From an uncultured Alphaproteobacteria bacterium (lineage in GTDB: Bacteria > Pseudomonadota > Alphaproteobacteria > Micropepsales > Micropepsaceae): DNA of 64,000 bases. A program made the position numbers and the translations under genes. How positions within the stretch are numbered: position 1 is the stretch's first letter; each line of letters begins with the position of its first letter. Below the pieces are notes generated by a model, which was not told the DNA's origin, made no database searches, and worked only from the letters and a program-made list of their open reading frames with translations. The stretch covers positions 20,311 through 84,310 of the forward strand of contig CAIUCH010000015.1 of the NCBI GenBank assembly GCA_903897605.1, in the 5' to 3' direction. This document shows positions 54,016 to 63,971 of this stretch, one piece after another.

Positions 54016-56256
54016 ATGTCCAATCCTTCGCAGAAAATCGAGGCCGCCAACGATGCGCCCGCGGATGCGGCAGTGGAGAATCCGCAGCCGACCGACGATG
54101 TGGTGGCGCTGTCGTATCAGGGCAGCAATGTCGATCTCGATCCGGCCTCGCCGCAGCGTTTCGTCAATCGGGAATTGTCCTGGCTCGCATTCAACCGCCG
54201 GGTGATCGAAGAAGCGCAGAACCGCCGCCATCCCTTGTTCGAGCGGCTCCGGTTTCTTTCCATCTCCGCCTCCAATCTCGACGAATTCTACATGGTGCGC
54301 GTTGCCGGCCTGATGGGCATGGTGCGGGCCGGGGTGACGACGCTTTCGGCCGACGGCCTGTCACCCGCCGAACAGCTCGCCAAGGTCGACGAAACCGCGC
54401 GCCAGTTGATCGGCGACCAGCAACGCATCTGGGCCACACTCGACAGCGAGCTGCGCGGCGAAGGCGTCTGCGTCGTTACCGGCGATGAGATCCGCGATCG
54501 CGACCGCGCCTTCCTGGACGCGCATTTTGCCGAACAGATCTTTCCGGTCCTGACGCCGCTCGCCATCGACCCGGCGCATCCCTTTCCCTTTATTCCCAAT
54601 CTGGGCTTCACCATCGCTTTGTCGCTCACCAACCGCCGCGACAATCGGGATTTCACGGCCCTGATTCCGGTGCCGCCCCAGCTCAAGCGTTTCATTCGGC
54701 TGCCGGACACCGACCGCAAGGTGGCGCGCTTCATTCCGCTGGAACATGTGATCGCGCTGTATTTCGACAAACTGTTTCCGGGCCATGACATGTCCGGCTG
54801 GGGCATGTTCCGGATCCTGCGCGACAGCGATGTCGAGGTCGAGGAAGAGGCCGAAGATCTGGTGCTGTTGTTCGAGACGCTACTCAAGCGCCGCCGCCGC
54901 GGCAGCGTCATCCATATGAAATGTTCCAAGTCGATGCCGGTGCATCTACGCCAGTTCATCGCCACCCATTTGGATCTGGAAGAATCGGGGATTGTGATCA
55001 TCGAGAATTTGATGGGCCTGTCCGACCTGTCAAAGCTCATCATCCCCGAGCGCGCCGATCTGCAGTTCAAGCCCTACAATGCCCGCTTTCCCGAGCGCAT
55101 CCGCGATCATGGCGGCGACTGTTTCGCCGCCATCCGCGAAAAGGATCTCATCGTTCATCATCCATTCGAGAGTTTCGACACCGTGGTGCAGTTCCTGCGC
55201 CAGGCCGCCGCCGATCCCGAGGTGGTGGCAATCAAGCAGACGCTTTATCGCACCAGCCATGACAGCCCCATCGTCAGCGCCCTGATCGAGGCGGCGGAAG
55301 CGGGAAAATCCGTCACCGCCCTGGTCGAGCTCAAGGCGCGTTTCGACGAAGCCGCCAACATCAAATGGGCGCGCGACCTGGAACGGGCCGGCGTGCAGGT
55401 GGTCTATGGCTTCATCGCGCTCAAGACCCACGCCAAGATCAGCCTGGTGGTGCGCCGCGAGGGCGGCCAGCTCCACACTTATGTTCATTTCGGCACCGGC
55501 AATTACCATCCCCAGACGGCGCGGGTTTATACCGACCTGTCGCTGTTCAGCGCCGATCCGGCGCTGGGGCGCGATGCGGCGCAGGTGTTCAATTTCATCA
55601 CCGGTTATGCCGAGCCCAATGCGTTGGAGAAGCTGGCGGTCTCGCCTTTCTCACTCCGGGGACGGCTGGTGGAGGGCATCCAGCAGGAGATCATGCATGC
55701 CCGCGCCGGCAAGCCCGCCGCGATCTGGATCAAGCTGAACTCGCTGGTCGATCCGGCCATGATCGATGGTCTTTACCGGGCCAGTCAGGCCGGGGTGAAA
55801 ATCGAACTGGTGGTGCGCGGCATTTGCTGCCTCAGACCCGGTGTACCGGGCCTGTCGGAGAATATCAGGGTCCGCTCCATTGTCGGCCGTTTCCTGGAGC
55901 ATGGCCGCATCGTGGCATTCGGCGCCGGTCATGGCCTGCCATCGCCCAAGGCCAAGGTTTATATGTCCTCGGCCGACTGGATGCCGCGCAATCTTGATCG
56001 CCGGGTGGAAACCCTGGTTCCGATCGAAAATCCCACCGTCCATCAACAGGTGCTGGACCAGATCATGGTGGCGTTGCTGAAAGACCAGGCACAAAGCTGG
56101 TATATGAAGGCGGACGGAACCTATACCCGCGATTCCCATTCCGAGGATGCCGATGCCTTCTCCGCGCATACGTATTTCATGACCAATCCATCGCTTTCTG
56201 GCCGCGGCAGTGCGCTCAAAATGCAGGGGCCCGGCGCCCGCAAGCGCCGGACCTGA
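54016..56256 (+). CDS. ppk1: Polyphosphate kinase 1
   Basis: A 746-residue PPK1 that builds polyphosphate from ATP. The N-terminal domains start [20 protein letters not shown] (about 40-59). The two catalytic histidines are present: His472 in KTHAKISLV, the phospho-accepting residue, and His491 in [12 protein letters not shown] phospholipase D-like C-terminal half completes the fold. An Asp/Ala-rich, disordered N-terminal 35 residues precede it. Directly followed by the opposing-activity enzyme gene ppx. Confidence 0.96.
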   Translation: MSNPSQKIEAANDAPADAAVENPQPTDDVVALSYQGSNVDLDPASPQRFVNRELSWLAFNRRVIEEAQNRRHPLFERLRFLSISASNLDEFYMVRVAGLMGMVRAGVTTLSADGLSPAEQLAKVDETARQLIGDQQRIWATLDSELRGEGVCVVTGDEIRDRDRAFLDAHFAEQIFPVLTPLAIDPAHPFPFIPNLGFTIALSLTNRRDNRDFTALIPVPPQLKRFIRLPDTDRKVARFIPLEHVIALYFDKLFPGHDMSGWGMFRILRDSDVEVEEEAEDLVLLFETLLKRRRRGSVIHMKCSKSMPVHLRQFIATHLDLEESGIVIIENLMGLSDLSKLIIPERADLQFKPYNARFPERIRDHGGDCFAAIREKDLIVHHPFESFDTVVQFLRQAAADPEVVAIKQTLYRTSHDSPIVSALIEAAEAGKSVTALVELKARFDEAANIKWARDLERAGVQVVYGFIALKTHAKISLVVRREGGQLHTYVHFGTGNYHPQTARVYTDLSLFSADPALGRDAAQVFNFITGYAEPNALEKLAVSPFSLRGRLVEGIQQEIMHARAGKPAAIWIKLNSLVDPAMIDGLYRASQAGVKIELVVRGICCLRPGVPGLSENIRVRSIVGRFLEHGRIVAFGAGHGLPSPKAKVYMSSADWMPRNLDRRVETLVPIENPTVHQQVLDQIMVALLKDQAQSWYMKADGTYTRDSHSEDADAFSAHTYFMTNPSLSGRGSALKMQGPGARKRRT

Positions 56257-56260
56257 ATTC

Positions 56261-57769
56261 TTGTCCGCCGCAAGCGAAACCCGCGCCGCCTTGAGCCCGC
56301 GCTCCGCCGACGCGCGCGGTCCGGTCGCCATCGTCGATATCGGCTCCAATTCGGTGCGTCTGGTCGTCTATGAAGGCCAGGTCCGCAATGCCGCCACCTT
56401 GCAGAACGAAAAATCGATCTGCGGCATCGGCCGCGACATGGTCACGACAGGTCGTCTGCATGCCGAGGGCTGCGCCGCGGCGCTGGAAGCGCTGGCGCGA
56501 TTCCGCATGATCTGCGACGGCCTCAAGGTCGATCTGCGTGAAGCGGTGGCGACGGCGGCGGCCCGCGATGCCAGCAACGGCGCCGAATTCATCACCCGTG
56601 CCGAGCGTGCCTGGGGTTCGCCGATCCGGGTGCTGGCGGGCGAGGACGAAGCGCGCATCGCCGCCGAGGGCGTGTTGGCGGGAATTCCGGATGCTTCGGG
56701 CCTGGCTGCCGATCTGGGCGGCGGCAGTCTGGACATGGTGACCGTGAAGGGCGGCCGGACCGGGGACGCTTCGACCTTGCCGTTCGGACCCTTGCGCTTG
56801 ATGGATCAGTCCAGGAACGATCCCGACAGGGCGCGCGATATCGTCGACAAGGGGTTGAAGAATTTCTCGGGACTGTCGGCACAGTCTCTTTATGCCGTGG
56901 GCGGGATCTGGCGCAGCTTCGCGCGCGTGGACATGGAAGAGCATCACTATCCCCTCCATGTCCTGCAGCAATACACCATTCCGCGCGGCCGGGCGCTGCG
57001 CCTGTGCAAGGTGCTGGCGGGGCTGTCGCGGGAATCGGTGCGCAAGATCAAGGTGGTCTCCAAGCGCCGCGCGGAATCGCTGCCTTATGGCGCGGTGGTG
57101 CTGGAGCGGCTTCTGCTCGCGGGCGACATCAGGGATGTGGTGATCTCCGCCTATGGTCTGCGCGAAGGGCTTTTTTATGCGCTGCTGCCGTCCGAAGAGC
57201 GCGCCAGGGATCCGCTTCTGGAATTCGCCCGCGGCGCCAATGAGCGGCTGGCGCGCGTGCCGCAACATGCGCGCGAAATGTTCGACTGGACCCGGCCCTT
57301 GTTTGAAGACGAGAATCTGGAGCTGCGGCGCGTCCGCGAGGCATCGGCCAACTTCTCCGATATCGGCTGGCGGCGGCATCCCGACAATCGTGCCGGCGGT
57401 ACCTTCAACCAGGTTCTGACCGCGCCATTCTCCGGCGCCGATCACCGCGCCCGCGCCCTGATCGCCACTTCGATCTTCCATCGCTATTCGGGAGACGAGG
57501 ATTTCGCCCGCGACCTGGCGGTGGCGGGGCTGCTGGACAAGGATGATGAACGCCGCGCCCTGCGCCTGGGCCTGGCCTGGCGTTTTGCCTTTTCGCTGTC
57601 GGCCTCGGCGGCGGGGGAACTGGGCCATTACCGGCTGCGCCTGACACCCGCCAAGGTGGTGCTGGAAGTGCCGGCCAAGCGCGAGGCCATCGCCAGCGAA
57701 CCGGTCCAGAAACGGCTGGGCGCCTTGGCGGAAGCCATGGATAAACGCGGGGAAATACTCGTCGGTTAA
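56261..57769 (+). CDS. ppx: Ppx/GppA phosphatase family exopolyphosphatase
   Basis: A 502-residue ASKHA-fold phosphatase that hydrolyses polyphosphate or pppGpp. The phosphate-1 motif AIVDIGSNSVRLVVYEG starts near residue 23 and the phosphate-2 motif AADLGGGSLDMVTV near 148; an HD-like C-terminal region follows (about 330-500). Start uncertain: TTG at 56261 lies four bases after the ppk stop and TTG at 56291 is also in frame; no ATG exists before the motif. Pairing with ppk1 suggests control of polyphosphate level. Confidence 0.92.
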   Translation: MSAASETRAALSPRSADARGPVAIVDIGSNSVRLVVYEGQVRNAATLQNEKSICGIGRDMVTTGRLHAEGCAAALEALARFRMICDGLKVDLREAVATAAARDASNGAEFITRAERAWGSPIRVLAGEDEARIAAEGVLAGIPDASGLAADLGGGSLDMVTVKGGRTGDASTLPFGPLRLMDQSRNDPDRARDIVDKGLKNFSGLSAQSLYAVGGIWRSFARVDMEEHHYPLHVLQQYTIPRGRALRLCKVLAGLSRESVRKIKVVSKRRAESLPYGAVVLERLLLAGDIRDVVISAYGLREGLFYALLPSEERARDPLLEFARGANERLARVPQHAREMFDWTRPLFEDENLELRRVREASANFSDIGWRRHPDNRAGGTFNQVLTAPFSGADHRARALIATSIFHRYSGDEDFARDLAVAGLLDKDDERRALRLGLAWRFAFSLSASAAGELGHYRLRLTPAKVVLEVPAKREAIASEPVQKRLGALAEAMDKRGEILVG

Positions 57770-57820
57770 CCCCGTGCATAACCTGGGAATTTGCCTTAAT
57801 CTGGGGTTGGCCTTGCGTTG

Positions 57821-57840
57821 AAGCCCGGGAGCGGGCTTTA
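57821..57840 (+). terminator. Possible terminator between ppx and tatA
   Basis: AAGCCCG and CGGGCTT form a perfect seven-base stem with a GGAG loop, followed by TTTAA. A second small hairpin (57853-57866, CCGGC/GCCGG) follows 14 bases later. The T run is short, so efficiency may be low. Confidence 0.45.
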
Positions 57841-57905
57841 ACTGAGGGCCTGCCGGCAAGGGCCGGTAAGTTCGCTTCACAAGGCGGGGATTAAGGAGAG
57901 ACGTC

Positions 57906-58127
57906 ATGGGTGGGTTCAGCATCTGGCACATCGTAATTCTGGGGCTCGTCGCCCTGGTGCTGTTCGGCGGCCGCGGCAAGGTCTCCGACCTGATGGGCGA
58001 TTTCGGTCGCGGCATCAACAGCTTCAAGAAGGGCCTCAGCGATCCCGACAAGGAAGATCCGCGCGTCATCAACGCCGAGACGCGCGAGACCGCGGCGAAC
58101 GTCAACAAGGACCCCGCTGCCCGCTAA
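57906..58127 (+). CDS. tatA: Sec-independent translocase subunit TatA
   Basis: A 73-residue TatA with one N-terminal membrane helix (about 4-21), the invariant Phe-Gly hinge ([10 protein letters not shown]) and an amphipathic helix ([18 protein letters not shown]). It oligomerises to permit passage of folded proteins with twin-arginine signals. AAGGAGAG precedes the ATG. First gene of tatABC. Confidence 0.95.
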   Translation: MGGFSIWHIVILGLVALVLFGGRGKVSDLMGDFGRGINSFKKGLSDPDKEDPRVINAETRETAANVNKDPAAR

Positions 58128-58148
58128 GGGCTTGATAAGGGTCTTTGG

Positions 58149-58595
58149 ATGTTCGATCTTTTTAGCTGGAGCCATATCCTCATTCTGCTCACCGTGGCTT
58201 TGGTCGTGGTGGGGCCGAAGGATTTGCCGCGCCTGATGAACATTGCCGGACGCTGGGCCGGCAAGGCGCGCAACATGGCCAACGAGTTCAAGAAAAGTTT
58301 CGACGACATGGCGCGCCAGAGCGAGCTGGACGAATTGCGCGCCGAGGTCGAGAAACTGCGCTCGATCGATCCGATTGCCGATCTTGGTACCGATCTGAAC
58401 AAGGACATCGAACGCACCCTCAATCCGGTCGATGCCGAGACGGTGGCTGCCCGGGCGGAGACACAAGAAGCGTCCGCGCCCCGCAGCGGCGAATACCAGA
58501 TTTCCGAGACCTCTGAGGTTCCCGAAACACCAGAGCCGCAGCCAGTTGCCGATTCGCCATCATCCGAATCGCATCCGCAGACGGCCACGCCGTGA
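58149..58595 (+). CDS. tatB: Sec-independent translocase subunit TatB
   Basis: A 148-residue TatB, the substrate-receptor partner of TatC. The membrane helix [16 protein letters not shown] ends with the TatB-specific [15 protein letters not shown] (about 22-36), then a long amphipathic helix with [27 protein letters not shown] sequence. The last 50 residues are Pro/Glu/Ser-rich and disordered. The TGA overlaps the tatC GTG by four bases. Confidence 0.94.
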   Translation: MFDLFSWSHILILLTVALVVVGPKDLPRLMNIAGRWAGKARNMANEFKKSFDDMARQSELDELRAEVEKLRSIDPIADLGTDLNKDIERTLNPVDAETVAARAETQEASAPRSGEYQISETSEVPETPEPQPVADSPSSESHPQTATP

Positions 58596-59410
58596 ACGCG
58601 CCGACGCAGGAAGATGAAGCGGCACTGGACGCCACGCGCGCGCCGCTGATGGAGCATCTGATCGAGCTGCGCAAGCGGCTGGTCTGGGCGATGCTGTCGT
58701 TCGGCGTCTGCTTCGTGATCTGCTTTGCTCTTTCCAGCCGGATCTTCCAGTTCCTTACCATTCCGCTGCATATGGCGCTCAAGGGCGCGGACAATGACCA
58801 TCTGATCTACACCGCGCTCTATGAAGTATTCTTCACCCAGGTGAAGATCGCGATGTTCGGCGGCGTCTGCCTGGGCTTTCCCGCCATCGCGGCGCAGCTT
58901 TGGATCTTTGTCGCGCCGGGACTCTACAAACATGAGCGGCGCGCGTTTCTGCCCTTCCTGGCCTGGACACCGGTGCTGTTCATCATGGGCGGCGCCTTTG
59001 TCTATTATGTGATGCTGCCTTTCTCGATCAAATTTTTCAGCGGCTACCAGATACCGACAACCGCGGCCTCCATCGGTATCCAGCTCCAGGCCAAGGTCAG
59101 CGACTATCTCGATTTCGTGATGACCTTGATTTTCGCGTTCGGTCTCACCTTTCAGCTGCCGGTTCTGCTGTCGCTTCTGGGCAAGGTGGGCATCGTCACC
59201 GCCAAATCGCTGCGCGAGATGCGCCGGTATGCCTATGTCGGATTGTTCGGTGTGGCCGCCATCTTTACGCCGCCAGACGCCATCTCGATGCTCAGCCTCG
59301 CCTTTCCGCTGGTGGCGCTGTACGAAATTTCGATCTTCAGCGTCGTGATGATCGAGCGCGGCAAGGCGCGCGACGAAGCTGCCCGCAAGGGAACGGCCGT
59401 GGTGCCTTAA
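58592..59410 (+). CDS. tatC: Sec-independent translocase subunit TatC
   Basis: A 272-residue polytopic TatC with six membrane helices, the docking site for twin-arginine signal peptides. The N-terminal [21 protein letters not shown] (about 20-40) and the conserved Pro/Glu region [21 protein letters not shown] (helix 2 and the following loop) are present. GTG start lies in the tatB stop. The 3' end shares the palindrome TTAA with the convergent histidine kinase gene. Confidence 0.96.
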   Translation: MNAPTQEDEAALDATRAPLMEHLIELRKRLVWAMLSFGVCFVICFALSSRIFQFLTIPLHMALKGADNDHLIYTALYEVFFTQVKIAMFGGVCLGFPAIAAQLWIFVAPGLYKHERRAFLPFLAWTPVLFIMGGAFVYYVMLPFSIKFFSGYQIPTTAASIGIQLQAKVSDYLDFVMTLIFAFGLTFQLPVLLSLLGKVGIVTAKSLREMRRYAYVGLFGVAAIFTPPDAISMLSLAFPLVALYEISIFSVVMIERGKARDEAARKGTAVVP

Positions 59411-60507
59411 GCCGCGACGAGGTCGCGGGCTTCGATGCGGGCCGCTGGGAAAATCATGGTCACGGTGGTGCCGACATTCGGCACGCTGGACATGGTCAAG
59501 GTTCCCTCATGCAGCTCCAGCATCGCTTTGGCCAGGGGCAGGCCCAGCCCGGTGCCTTCATGCTTGCCGGTGAAGCGGTTTTCATTCTGGCCGAACGGCG
59601 TCAGCGCATTCGCCATTTCCTTCTCGCTCATTCCCACACCGGTATCGCGCACGGCGATTTCATAGCCGCCATCGCCGCGCAATTGCCCCGACAGATGCAC
59701 CGTGCCGCCGGGCGGGGTGAATTTGATGGCATTGCCGACCAGATTGATGACGATCTGGCGGATCATGCGTTCCACCGCGCATAGCTGCAGGCCATCCTCG
59801 GCGATTTCGTTGTGAACGGTGACGCCATATTTCTCGCTCAGACCCTTGAGCATGGCGAGGCATGAATCCAGCATCGGCACCAGTTCGAACTTGGCGGCAT
59901 TGTCCAAGCTCATCTTGCCGGCCTCGATCTTGGCGAGATCCAGAACGTCATTGATGATGGCCAGGAGGTGGCGTCCGCTGCTGTGGATGTCGCCTGCATA
60001 GGAAAGGTAGCGCGCATTGTGCACCGGACCCAGATGTTGATCCTTCATCACTTCCGAAAATCCCAGGATCGCGTTCAGCGGTGTGCGCAGCTCATGGCTC
60101 ATATTTGCCAGGAAGGAGGATTTCGCGCGATTGGCCAGTTCCGCCTCGTCCACCGAAAAGGCGAGGCGGCGCGACATGGTGGCGAGCTGGCTGCGGCTTT
60201 TCTCCAATTGGGTGATGACACGGCGCGAATAGAGCAGCAGCGGCACCGCCACCACCAGGGTTTCGATCACGATGTTGAAGAAGGCCAGCGGCGTCAGCTT
60301 GGCGCCGTCGAAATAGAGAATGAGATGCGCAAGGCTGGCCATCACCACGGCCACCGCCGACAGCACAATGGTGCCGCCGACCGTGCTCATGGCGCCGATC
60401 CTGCGCTCGGACCGCATCCAAAGAATCTTCAGGCCGTGATATTTCAAGCCCCAACGCTCGTCCGGCCTTCCGGACGCGCCTCCCAGAAACTCCGTCAATA
60501 TGGACAT
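59407..60507 (-). CDS. Membrane sensor histidine kinase without a large periplasmic domain
   Basis: A 366-residue PdhS/PleC/DivJ-like kinase. Two membrane helices (about 44-66 and 74-94) are joined by a loop of only about seven residues, so any signal is membrane-borne or cytoplasmic. A coiled-coil linker (97-125) leads to the H-box [20 protein letters not shown] with His138, then the N box ([14 protein letters not shown]), G1 (DTGVGM) and G2 (GTGLGLPLA). No response regulator is adjacent. It interrupts the common tatC-serS order on the other strand. Confidence 0.9.
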   Translation of the reverse strand: MSILTEFLGGASGRPDERWGLKYHGLKILWMRSERRIGAMSTVGGTIVLSAVAVVMASLAHLILYFDGAKLTPLAFFNIVIETLVVAVPLLLYSRRVITQLEKSRSQLATMSRRLAFSVDEAELANRAKSSFLANMSHELRTPLNAILGFSEVMKDQHLGPVHNARYLSYAGDIHSSGRHLLAIINDVLDLAKIEAGKMSLDNAAKFELVPMLDSCLAMLKGLSEKYGVTVHNEIAEDGLQLCAVERMIRQIVINLVGNAIKFTPPGGTVHLSGQLRGDGGYEIAVRDTGVGMSEKEMANALTPFGQNENRFTGKHEGTGLGLPLAKAMLELHEGTLTMSSVPNVGTTVTMIFPAARIEARDLVAA

Positions 60508-60676
60508 AAGGCGGTTTCGAGCGGGTTGCGGCGGTAACCGCAAAACGGGGCCGCGCGTTAGGGAATCGGTAACGAAACCCTCCGAAAGCCGCCAAATCGA
60601 GGGATTCCCGCCGGCCTTTGACCCAAGGGGATCGCCCATGGCATGAGCGTCGCCAAAGTCTCTAAAGGTTACCGCC

Positions 60677-62107
60677 ATGCACGACATCCGGCTTATCCGG
60701 GAAACCCCCGACGTCTTCGCCGCCGGGCTCAGGCGGCGGGGCCTGGATGGCGAAGCCATCGCCGCGGATTTGCTGGCCCGGGACAAGGCGCTGCGCGAAT
60801 TGCTCACCCGGCTGCAGACCCAGCAGGCCCGGCGCAACGAGGCCTCCAAGCTGATCGGCCAGGCCAAGCAGAAAAAAGACGAGGCCGAGTTACAGGCCCG
60901 AATGCAGGAAGTGGCTGGTCTAAAGGACGCCATTCAGCAGGGCGAGGCCGAACAGCGTGCGTTGGAATCGGCCTTGCGCGATGCTCTGGCGGTGATCCCC
61001 AATCTTCCCGCCGCGGATGTGCCGGACGGCGCCGACGAAAGCGCCAATGCGCCGGTCGCGGCACGGGCATTCGGCAAGCCGCCAGTGATCAATAATCCCA
61101 AACAGCATTTCGAGATCGGCGAAGCCCTGGGCCAGATGGATTTCGAGCGGGCTGCCAAGGTTTCCGGCGCCCGCTTTGTCTATCTCAAATCCGATCTGGC
61201 GCGGCTGGAACGGGCGATCGGCGGCTTCATGCTGGATACGCACACACAGACGTTTGGCTACACCGAAGTCAGTCCGCCCGTACTAGTGCGTGACAGTGCC
61301 ATGTTCGGAACAGGTCAGCTTCCGAAATTTGGGGACGATCTTTTTATTGCCCTCAAGGGGCGTGAGGCTGTCTATATTGCCGGTAGTGCGTGGCCTGTCG
61401 CCGAAAAGAAAGCAAAGGAATTAGACATCGCATTGGAAGACGAAGAGAGGTTTAAGCCCATTTATAGTGCGGTTTATGAGGCTGAACCTAAATACGAACA
61501 ATTCTGGCTTATCCCCACCGCCGAAGTGCCTTTGACCAATTATGTCGCCGACGAAATCGTCGCCGAGGCGGAACTGCCGCTGCGGATGACTGCCTTCACG
61601 CCCTGTTTCAGGGCCGAGGCAGGCGCGGCGGGGCGCGATACCCGTGGCATGATCCGCATGCATCAATTCTCCAAGGTGGAGCTGGTCTCCGTCACCACGC
61701 CGGAACAATCGCCATCCGAGCATGAGCGCATGACCGACGCGGCGCAGGAAATCCTCAAAAAGCTCGATCTGGCCCACCGCGTGGTGACCTTGTCCACCGG
61801 CGACATGGGCTTCAGCGCCCAGAAGACCTATGACATCGAAGTCTGGCTTCCGGGCCAGAATGCCTATCGGGAGATTTCCTCCTGCTCCAATTGCGGCCCG
61901 TTCCAGGCTCTGCGGATGAATGCGCGTTATCGCGGGGCGGACGGCAAGATGAAGGGGCCGGTGCATACCCTGAACGGCTCCGGCCTGGCGGTAGGCCGCA
62001 CCCTGGTCGCCATTCTGGAAAATTATCAGCAGCCCGATGGCAGTGTCGCAATTCCATCGGTGTTGCAGGCGTATATGGGCGGCAAGACGAAAATCGCCAA
62101 AGCCTGA
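60677..62107 (+). CDS. serS: Serine-tRNA ligase with an atypical internal segment
   Basis: A 476-residue class II synthetase, about 45 residues longer than usual. The N-terminal tRNA-binding coiled coil spans about 30-110. Motif 2 region [25 protein letters not shown] (about 312-336) and motif 3 [20 protein letters not shown] (near 434-453) are intact. Between [13 protein letters not shown] (211-223) and [13 protein letters not shown] (276-288) lies a charged insertion of about 52 residues, and DNA from about 61240 to 61510 uses AT-ending and rare codons unlike the rest. surE overlaps the stop by one base. Confidence 0.94.
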   Translation: MHDIRLIRETPDVFAAGLRRRGLDGEAIAADLLARDKALRELLTRLQTQQARRNEASKLIGQAKQKKDEAELQARMQEVAGLKDAIQQGEAEQRALESALRDALAVIPNLPAADVPDGADESANAPVAARAFGKPPVINNPKQHFEIGEALGQMDFERAAKVSGARFVYLKSDLARLERAIGGFMLDTHTQTFGYTEVSPPVLVRDSAMFGTGQLPKFGDDLFIALKGREAVYIAGSAWPVAEKKAKELDIALEDEERFKPIYSAVYEAEPKYEQFWLIPTAEVPLTNYVADEIVAEAELPLRMTAFTPCFRAEAGAAGRDTRGMIRMHQFSKVELVSVTTPEQSPSEHERMTDAAQEILKKLDLAHRVVTLSTGDMGFSAQKTYDIEVWLPGQNAYREISSCSNCGPFQALRMNARYRGADGKMKGPVHTLNGSGLAVGRTLVAILENYQQPDGSVAIPSVLQAYMGGKTKIAKA

Positions 62108-62874
62108 TGCGCATCCTGGTCACCAACGATGACGGCATTCATGCGCCCGGTCTTGCGGTCGCGGAAAAGATCGCCCGTGCCTTGTCCGGCGATGTCTGGG
62201 TGGTTGCGCCCGAGGCCGAACAGTCCGGCGCCTCCCATTCGCTCACCCTCACCGCGCCGCTTCGCCTGCGCAAAATCGCCGAACGGCGTTATGCGGTCAG
62301 CGGTACGCCCACCGACTGCGTGATGATGGGATGCCTGCATCTGTTGAAGGATGCGCCGCCGGACTTGATCCTCTCCGGTGTCAATTGGGGTTCCAATCTC
62401 GCCGACGACGTCACCTATTCCGGCACCATCGCCGGCGCGATGGAAGGTTGCGCGCTGGGCATTGCATCGGTGGCGCTGTCGCAAGCAGGCGACGAGGAGA
62501 CGCGGGACAATATCGACTGGTCACCCGGCGAAGCACATGGCCCGGAACTGATCCGGCAATTGCTGAAGGCTGGCTGGCCGGATGGCACCTTGATGAACAT
62601 CAATTTCCCCTCCGGTCCGGCGTCGGAGGTAAAGGGCTGGGCCCTGGTGCCCCAGGGCCGCTATGATTTGCAATCAACCGAAATTGAAGAGCGCCGCGAC
62701 GCCCGCAACCGGCCCTATTTCTGGATCGGGCTGCGCCGCCGCCGCGCCACCCCGCCGGACGACAGCGATCTGGGCGCGGTCTATGGCGGAAAGATCTCGG
62801 TAACCCCGTTGCATATGAATCTGACCGAGACTTCGTTACTGGAAAAACTCCGCCAAAAGATGGGCCGGACCTAA
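62107..62874 (+). CDS. surE: 5'/3'-nucleotidase SurE
   Basis: A 255-residue metal-dependent survival protein nucleotidase. The N-terminal NDDGIHAPG (7-15) includes the metal-binding Asp8-Asp9, EAEQSGASHSLTL (about 38-50) the phosphate site, and LSGVNWGSNLADDVTYSGTIAGAMEG (about 92-117) a further metal-binding Asn and the dimer swap region. The ATG overlaps the serS TGA by one base; serS-surE-(pcm)-nlpD is a frequent alphaproteobacterial order, with pcm missing here. Confidence 0.95.
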   Translation: MRILVTNDDGIHAPGLAVAEKIARALSGDVWVVAPEAEQSGASHSLTLTAPLRLRKIAERRYAVSGTPTDCVMMGCLHLLKDAPPDLILSGVNWGSNLADDVTYSGTIAGAMEGCALGIASVALSQAGDEETRDNIDWSPGEAHGPELIRQLLKAGWPDGTLMNINFPSGPASEVKGWALVPQGRYDLQSTEIEERRDARNRPYFWIGLRRRRATPPDDSDLGAVYGGKISVTPLHMNLTETSLLEKLRQKMGRT

Positions 62875-62978
62875 ACAAGACGTTAAAGCGGAACCCGCGC
62901 CGCCGCCTCAAGGTTAAAGCCTTCTTCATCCTTACCGCCGATGATCCGTTTCGAGACATCATGCAGAAGGCATGAGAG

Positions 62979-63659
62979 ATGGACGTTCCGCTGAAGAAGA
63001 TCGCGCTGGCCGTGCTGTTGTGCACGCCCATGCTGGCGGCCTGCACCACCAGCCCGGAAACCACCTTCGAGTGGGGCGTCAATGACCGGCTATCCCATCA
63101 TTATGCGCGCAACGATGTGGAACGCAGCGACCTGCCGCAGACTTATGTCTATCAGGGCAGCGAATATGCCGTGCCCGCGCCCAAGCCGCGTCCCAGCTAT
63201 CAGCCAAAATCCTATTCGACGCCGGACTATCAGCGGACGCAGCGCGACACCGCCTCGGCGCTTCCCGCCAATGCGCCCGGTTTCGTCTGGCCGGTTTCCG
63301 GCAATGTGATCTCGAATTTCGGCACCGCCAGCAATGGCGAGCGCAATGACGGCATCAATATCGCGACCCCGTCGGGCACGCCCATTCATGCCGCTGCCAG
63401 CGGCACCGTCAGCTATTCCGGCAATGAACTGAAGGACTATGGCAATCTGGTGCTAATCAAGCATGACGGCGGCTATGTCACCGCCTATGCCCATGCCGAT
63501 CGCTTGATCGTCAATCGCGGCGATGTCGTCAGCCGGGGGCAGGTGATCGGCTATTCCGGAAGCACCGGCGACGTGACGTCGCCGCAACTGCATTTCGAGA
63601 TCCGCCACGACACGCAACCCATGAATCCCAAGCCTTTGTTGATGGCGCGTAATTCTTGA
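62979..63659 (+). CDS. LytM-domain lipoprotein with degenerate metal site (NlpD/DipM-like)
   Basis: A 226-residue lipoprotein: signal peptide with lipobox LAAC (Cys22), a Pro/Tyr/Ser-rich linker (about 55-98) and a C-terminal M23/LytM fold (about 102-220). The late motifs YAHAD (His172) and LHFEIRH (His205) are kept, but the metal-binding HxxxD is replaced: NDGINI has Asn123 and Asn127 where active enzymes have His and Asp. That pattern is shared with NlpD/EnvC/DipM-type amidase activators, which are not peptidases. No LysM domain was seen, unlike E. coli NlpD. Confidence 0.87.
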   Translation: MDVPLKKIALAVLLCTPMLAACTTSPETTFEWGVNDRLSHHYARNDVERSDLPQTYVYQGSEYAVPAPKPRPSYQPKSYSTPDYQRTQRDTASALPANAPGFVWPVSGNVISNFGTASNGERNDGINIATPSGTPIHAAASGTVSYSGNELKDYGNLVLIKHDGGYVTAYAHADRLIVNRGDVVSRGQVIGYSGSTGDVTSPQLHFEIRHDTQPMNPKPLLMARNS

Positions 63660-63669
63660 TGGGCTTTTT

Positions 63670-63728
63670 GTCATCACCCGGCTTGTCCGGGTGATCCATA
63701 TGGATTGCCCGCAGGCGCGGGCAATGAC
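63670..63728. repeat. Palindromic intergenic repeat (REP/BIME-like)
   Basis: Bounded by GTCAT (63670-63674) and ATGAC (63724-63728), it holds two hairpins: TCACCCGG-cttgt-CCGGGTGA and TTGCCCG-caggcg-CGGGCAA, joined by CCATATGGA, itself palindromic. Similar GTCATCACCCGG elements are dispersed between genes in many alphaproteobacteria. It follows the LytM gene and may act as a terminator or transcript stabiliser. Confidence 0.7.
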
Positions 63729-63739
63729 GAAAGTATGGG

Positions 63740-63855
63740 CTAAATCTTCTGGCCGAGTTCCCCCGCCAAATCCTGAATGAACTGCCACGCGACGCGGCCA
63801 TGGAGCGCGGGTAGGAAAAGTGCGAAGCGGTTTTCCGTCCGGCCGCGCGACCAAG
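63740..63855 (-). pseudogene. 3'-end gene fragment, repeat unit 1
   Basis: Minus-strand reading gives the C-terminal peptide ENRFALFLPALHGRVAWQ then FIQDLAGELGQKI and TAG. No start codon lies in frame before an upstream TGA, so it is only the tail of a gene. It differs from unit 2 by 12 bases in its last 49, almost all synonymous (one change, Lys to Ser). The family was not recognised. Confidence 0.65.
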
Positions 63856-63971
63856 TTAGATGCTCTGGCCGAGCTCACCGGCGAGATCTTGAATAAACTG
63901 CCAGGCGACGCGGCCATGGAGCGCGGGTAGGAAAAGTGCGAAGCGGTTTTCCGTCCGGCCGCGCGACCAAG
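63856..63971 (-). pseudogene. 3'-end gene fragment, repeat unit 2
   Basis: The same C-terminal peptide as unit 1, ending FIQDLAGELGQSI and TAA. Its 29 visible bases shared with unit 3 are identical to it. Like unit 1 it lacks a start in frame, because the preceding sequence is the next copy's stop region. It is either a duplicated tail or part of a longer array continuing to the right. Confidence 0.6.

Noticed and set aside
56216..58108. A 630-codon minus-strand ORF opposite ppx and tatA
   Set aside because: Shadow of ppx; composition and lack of motifs or ribosome site argue against a real gene.
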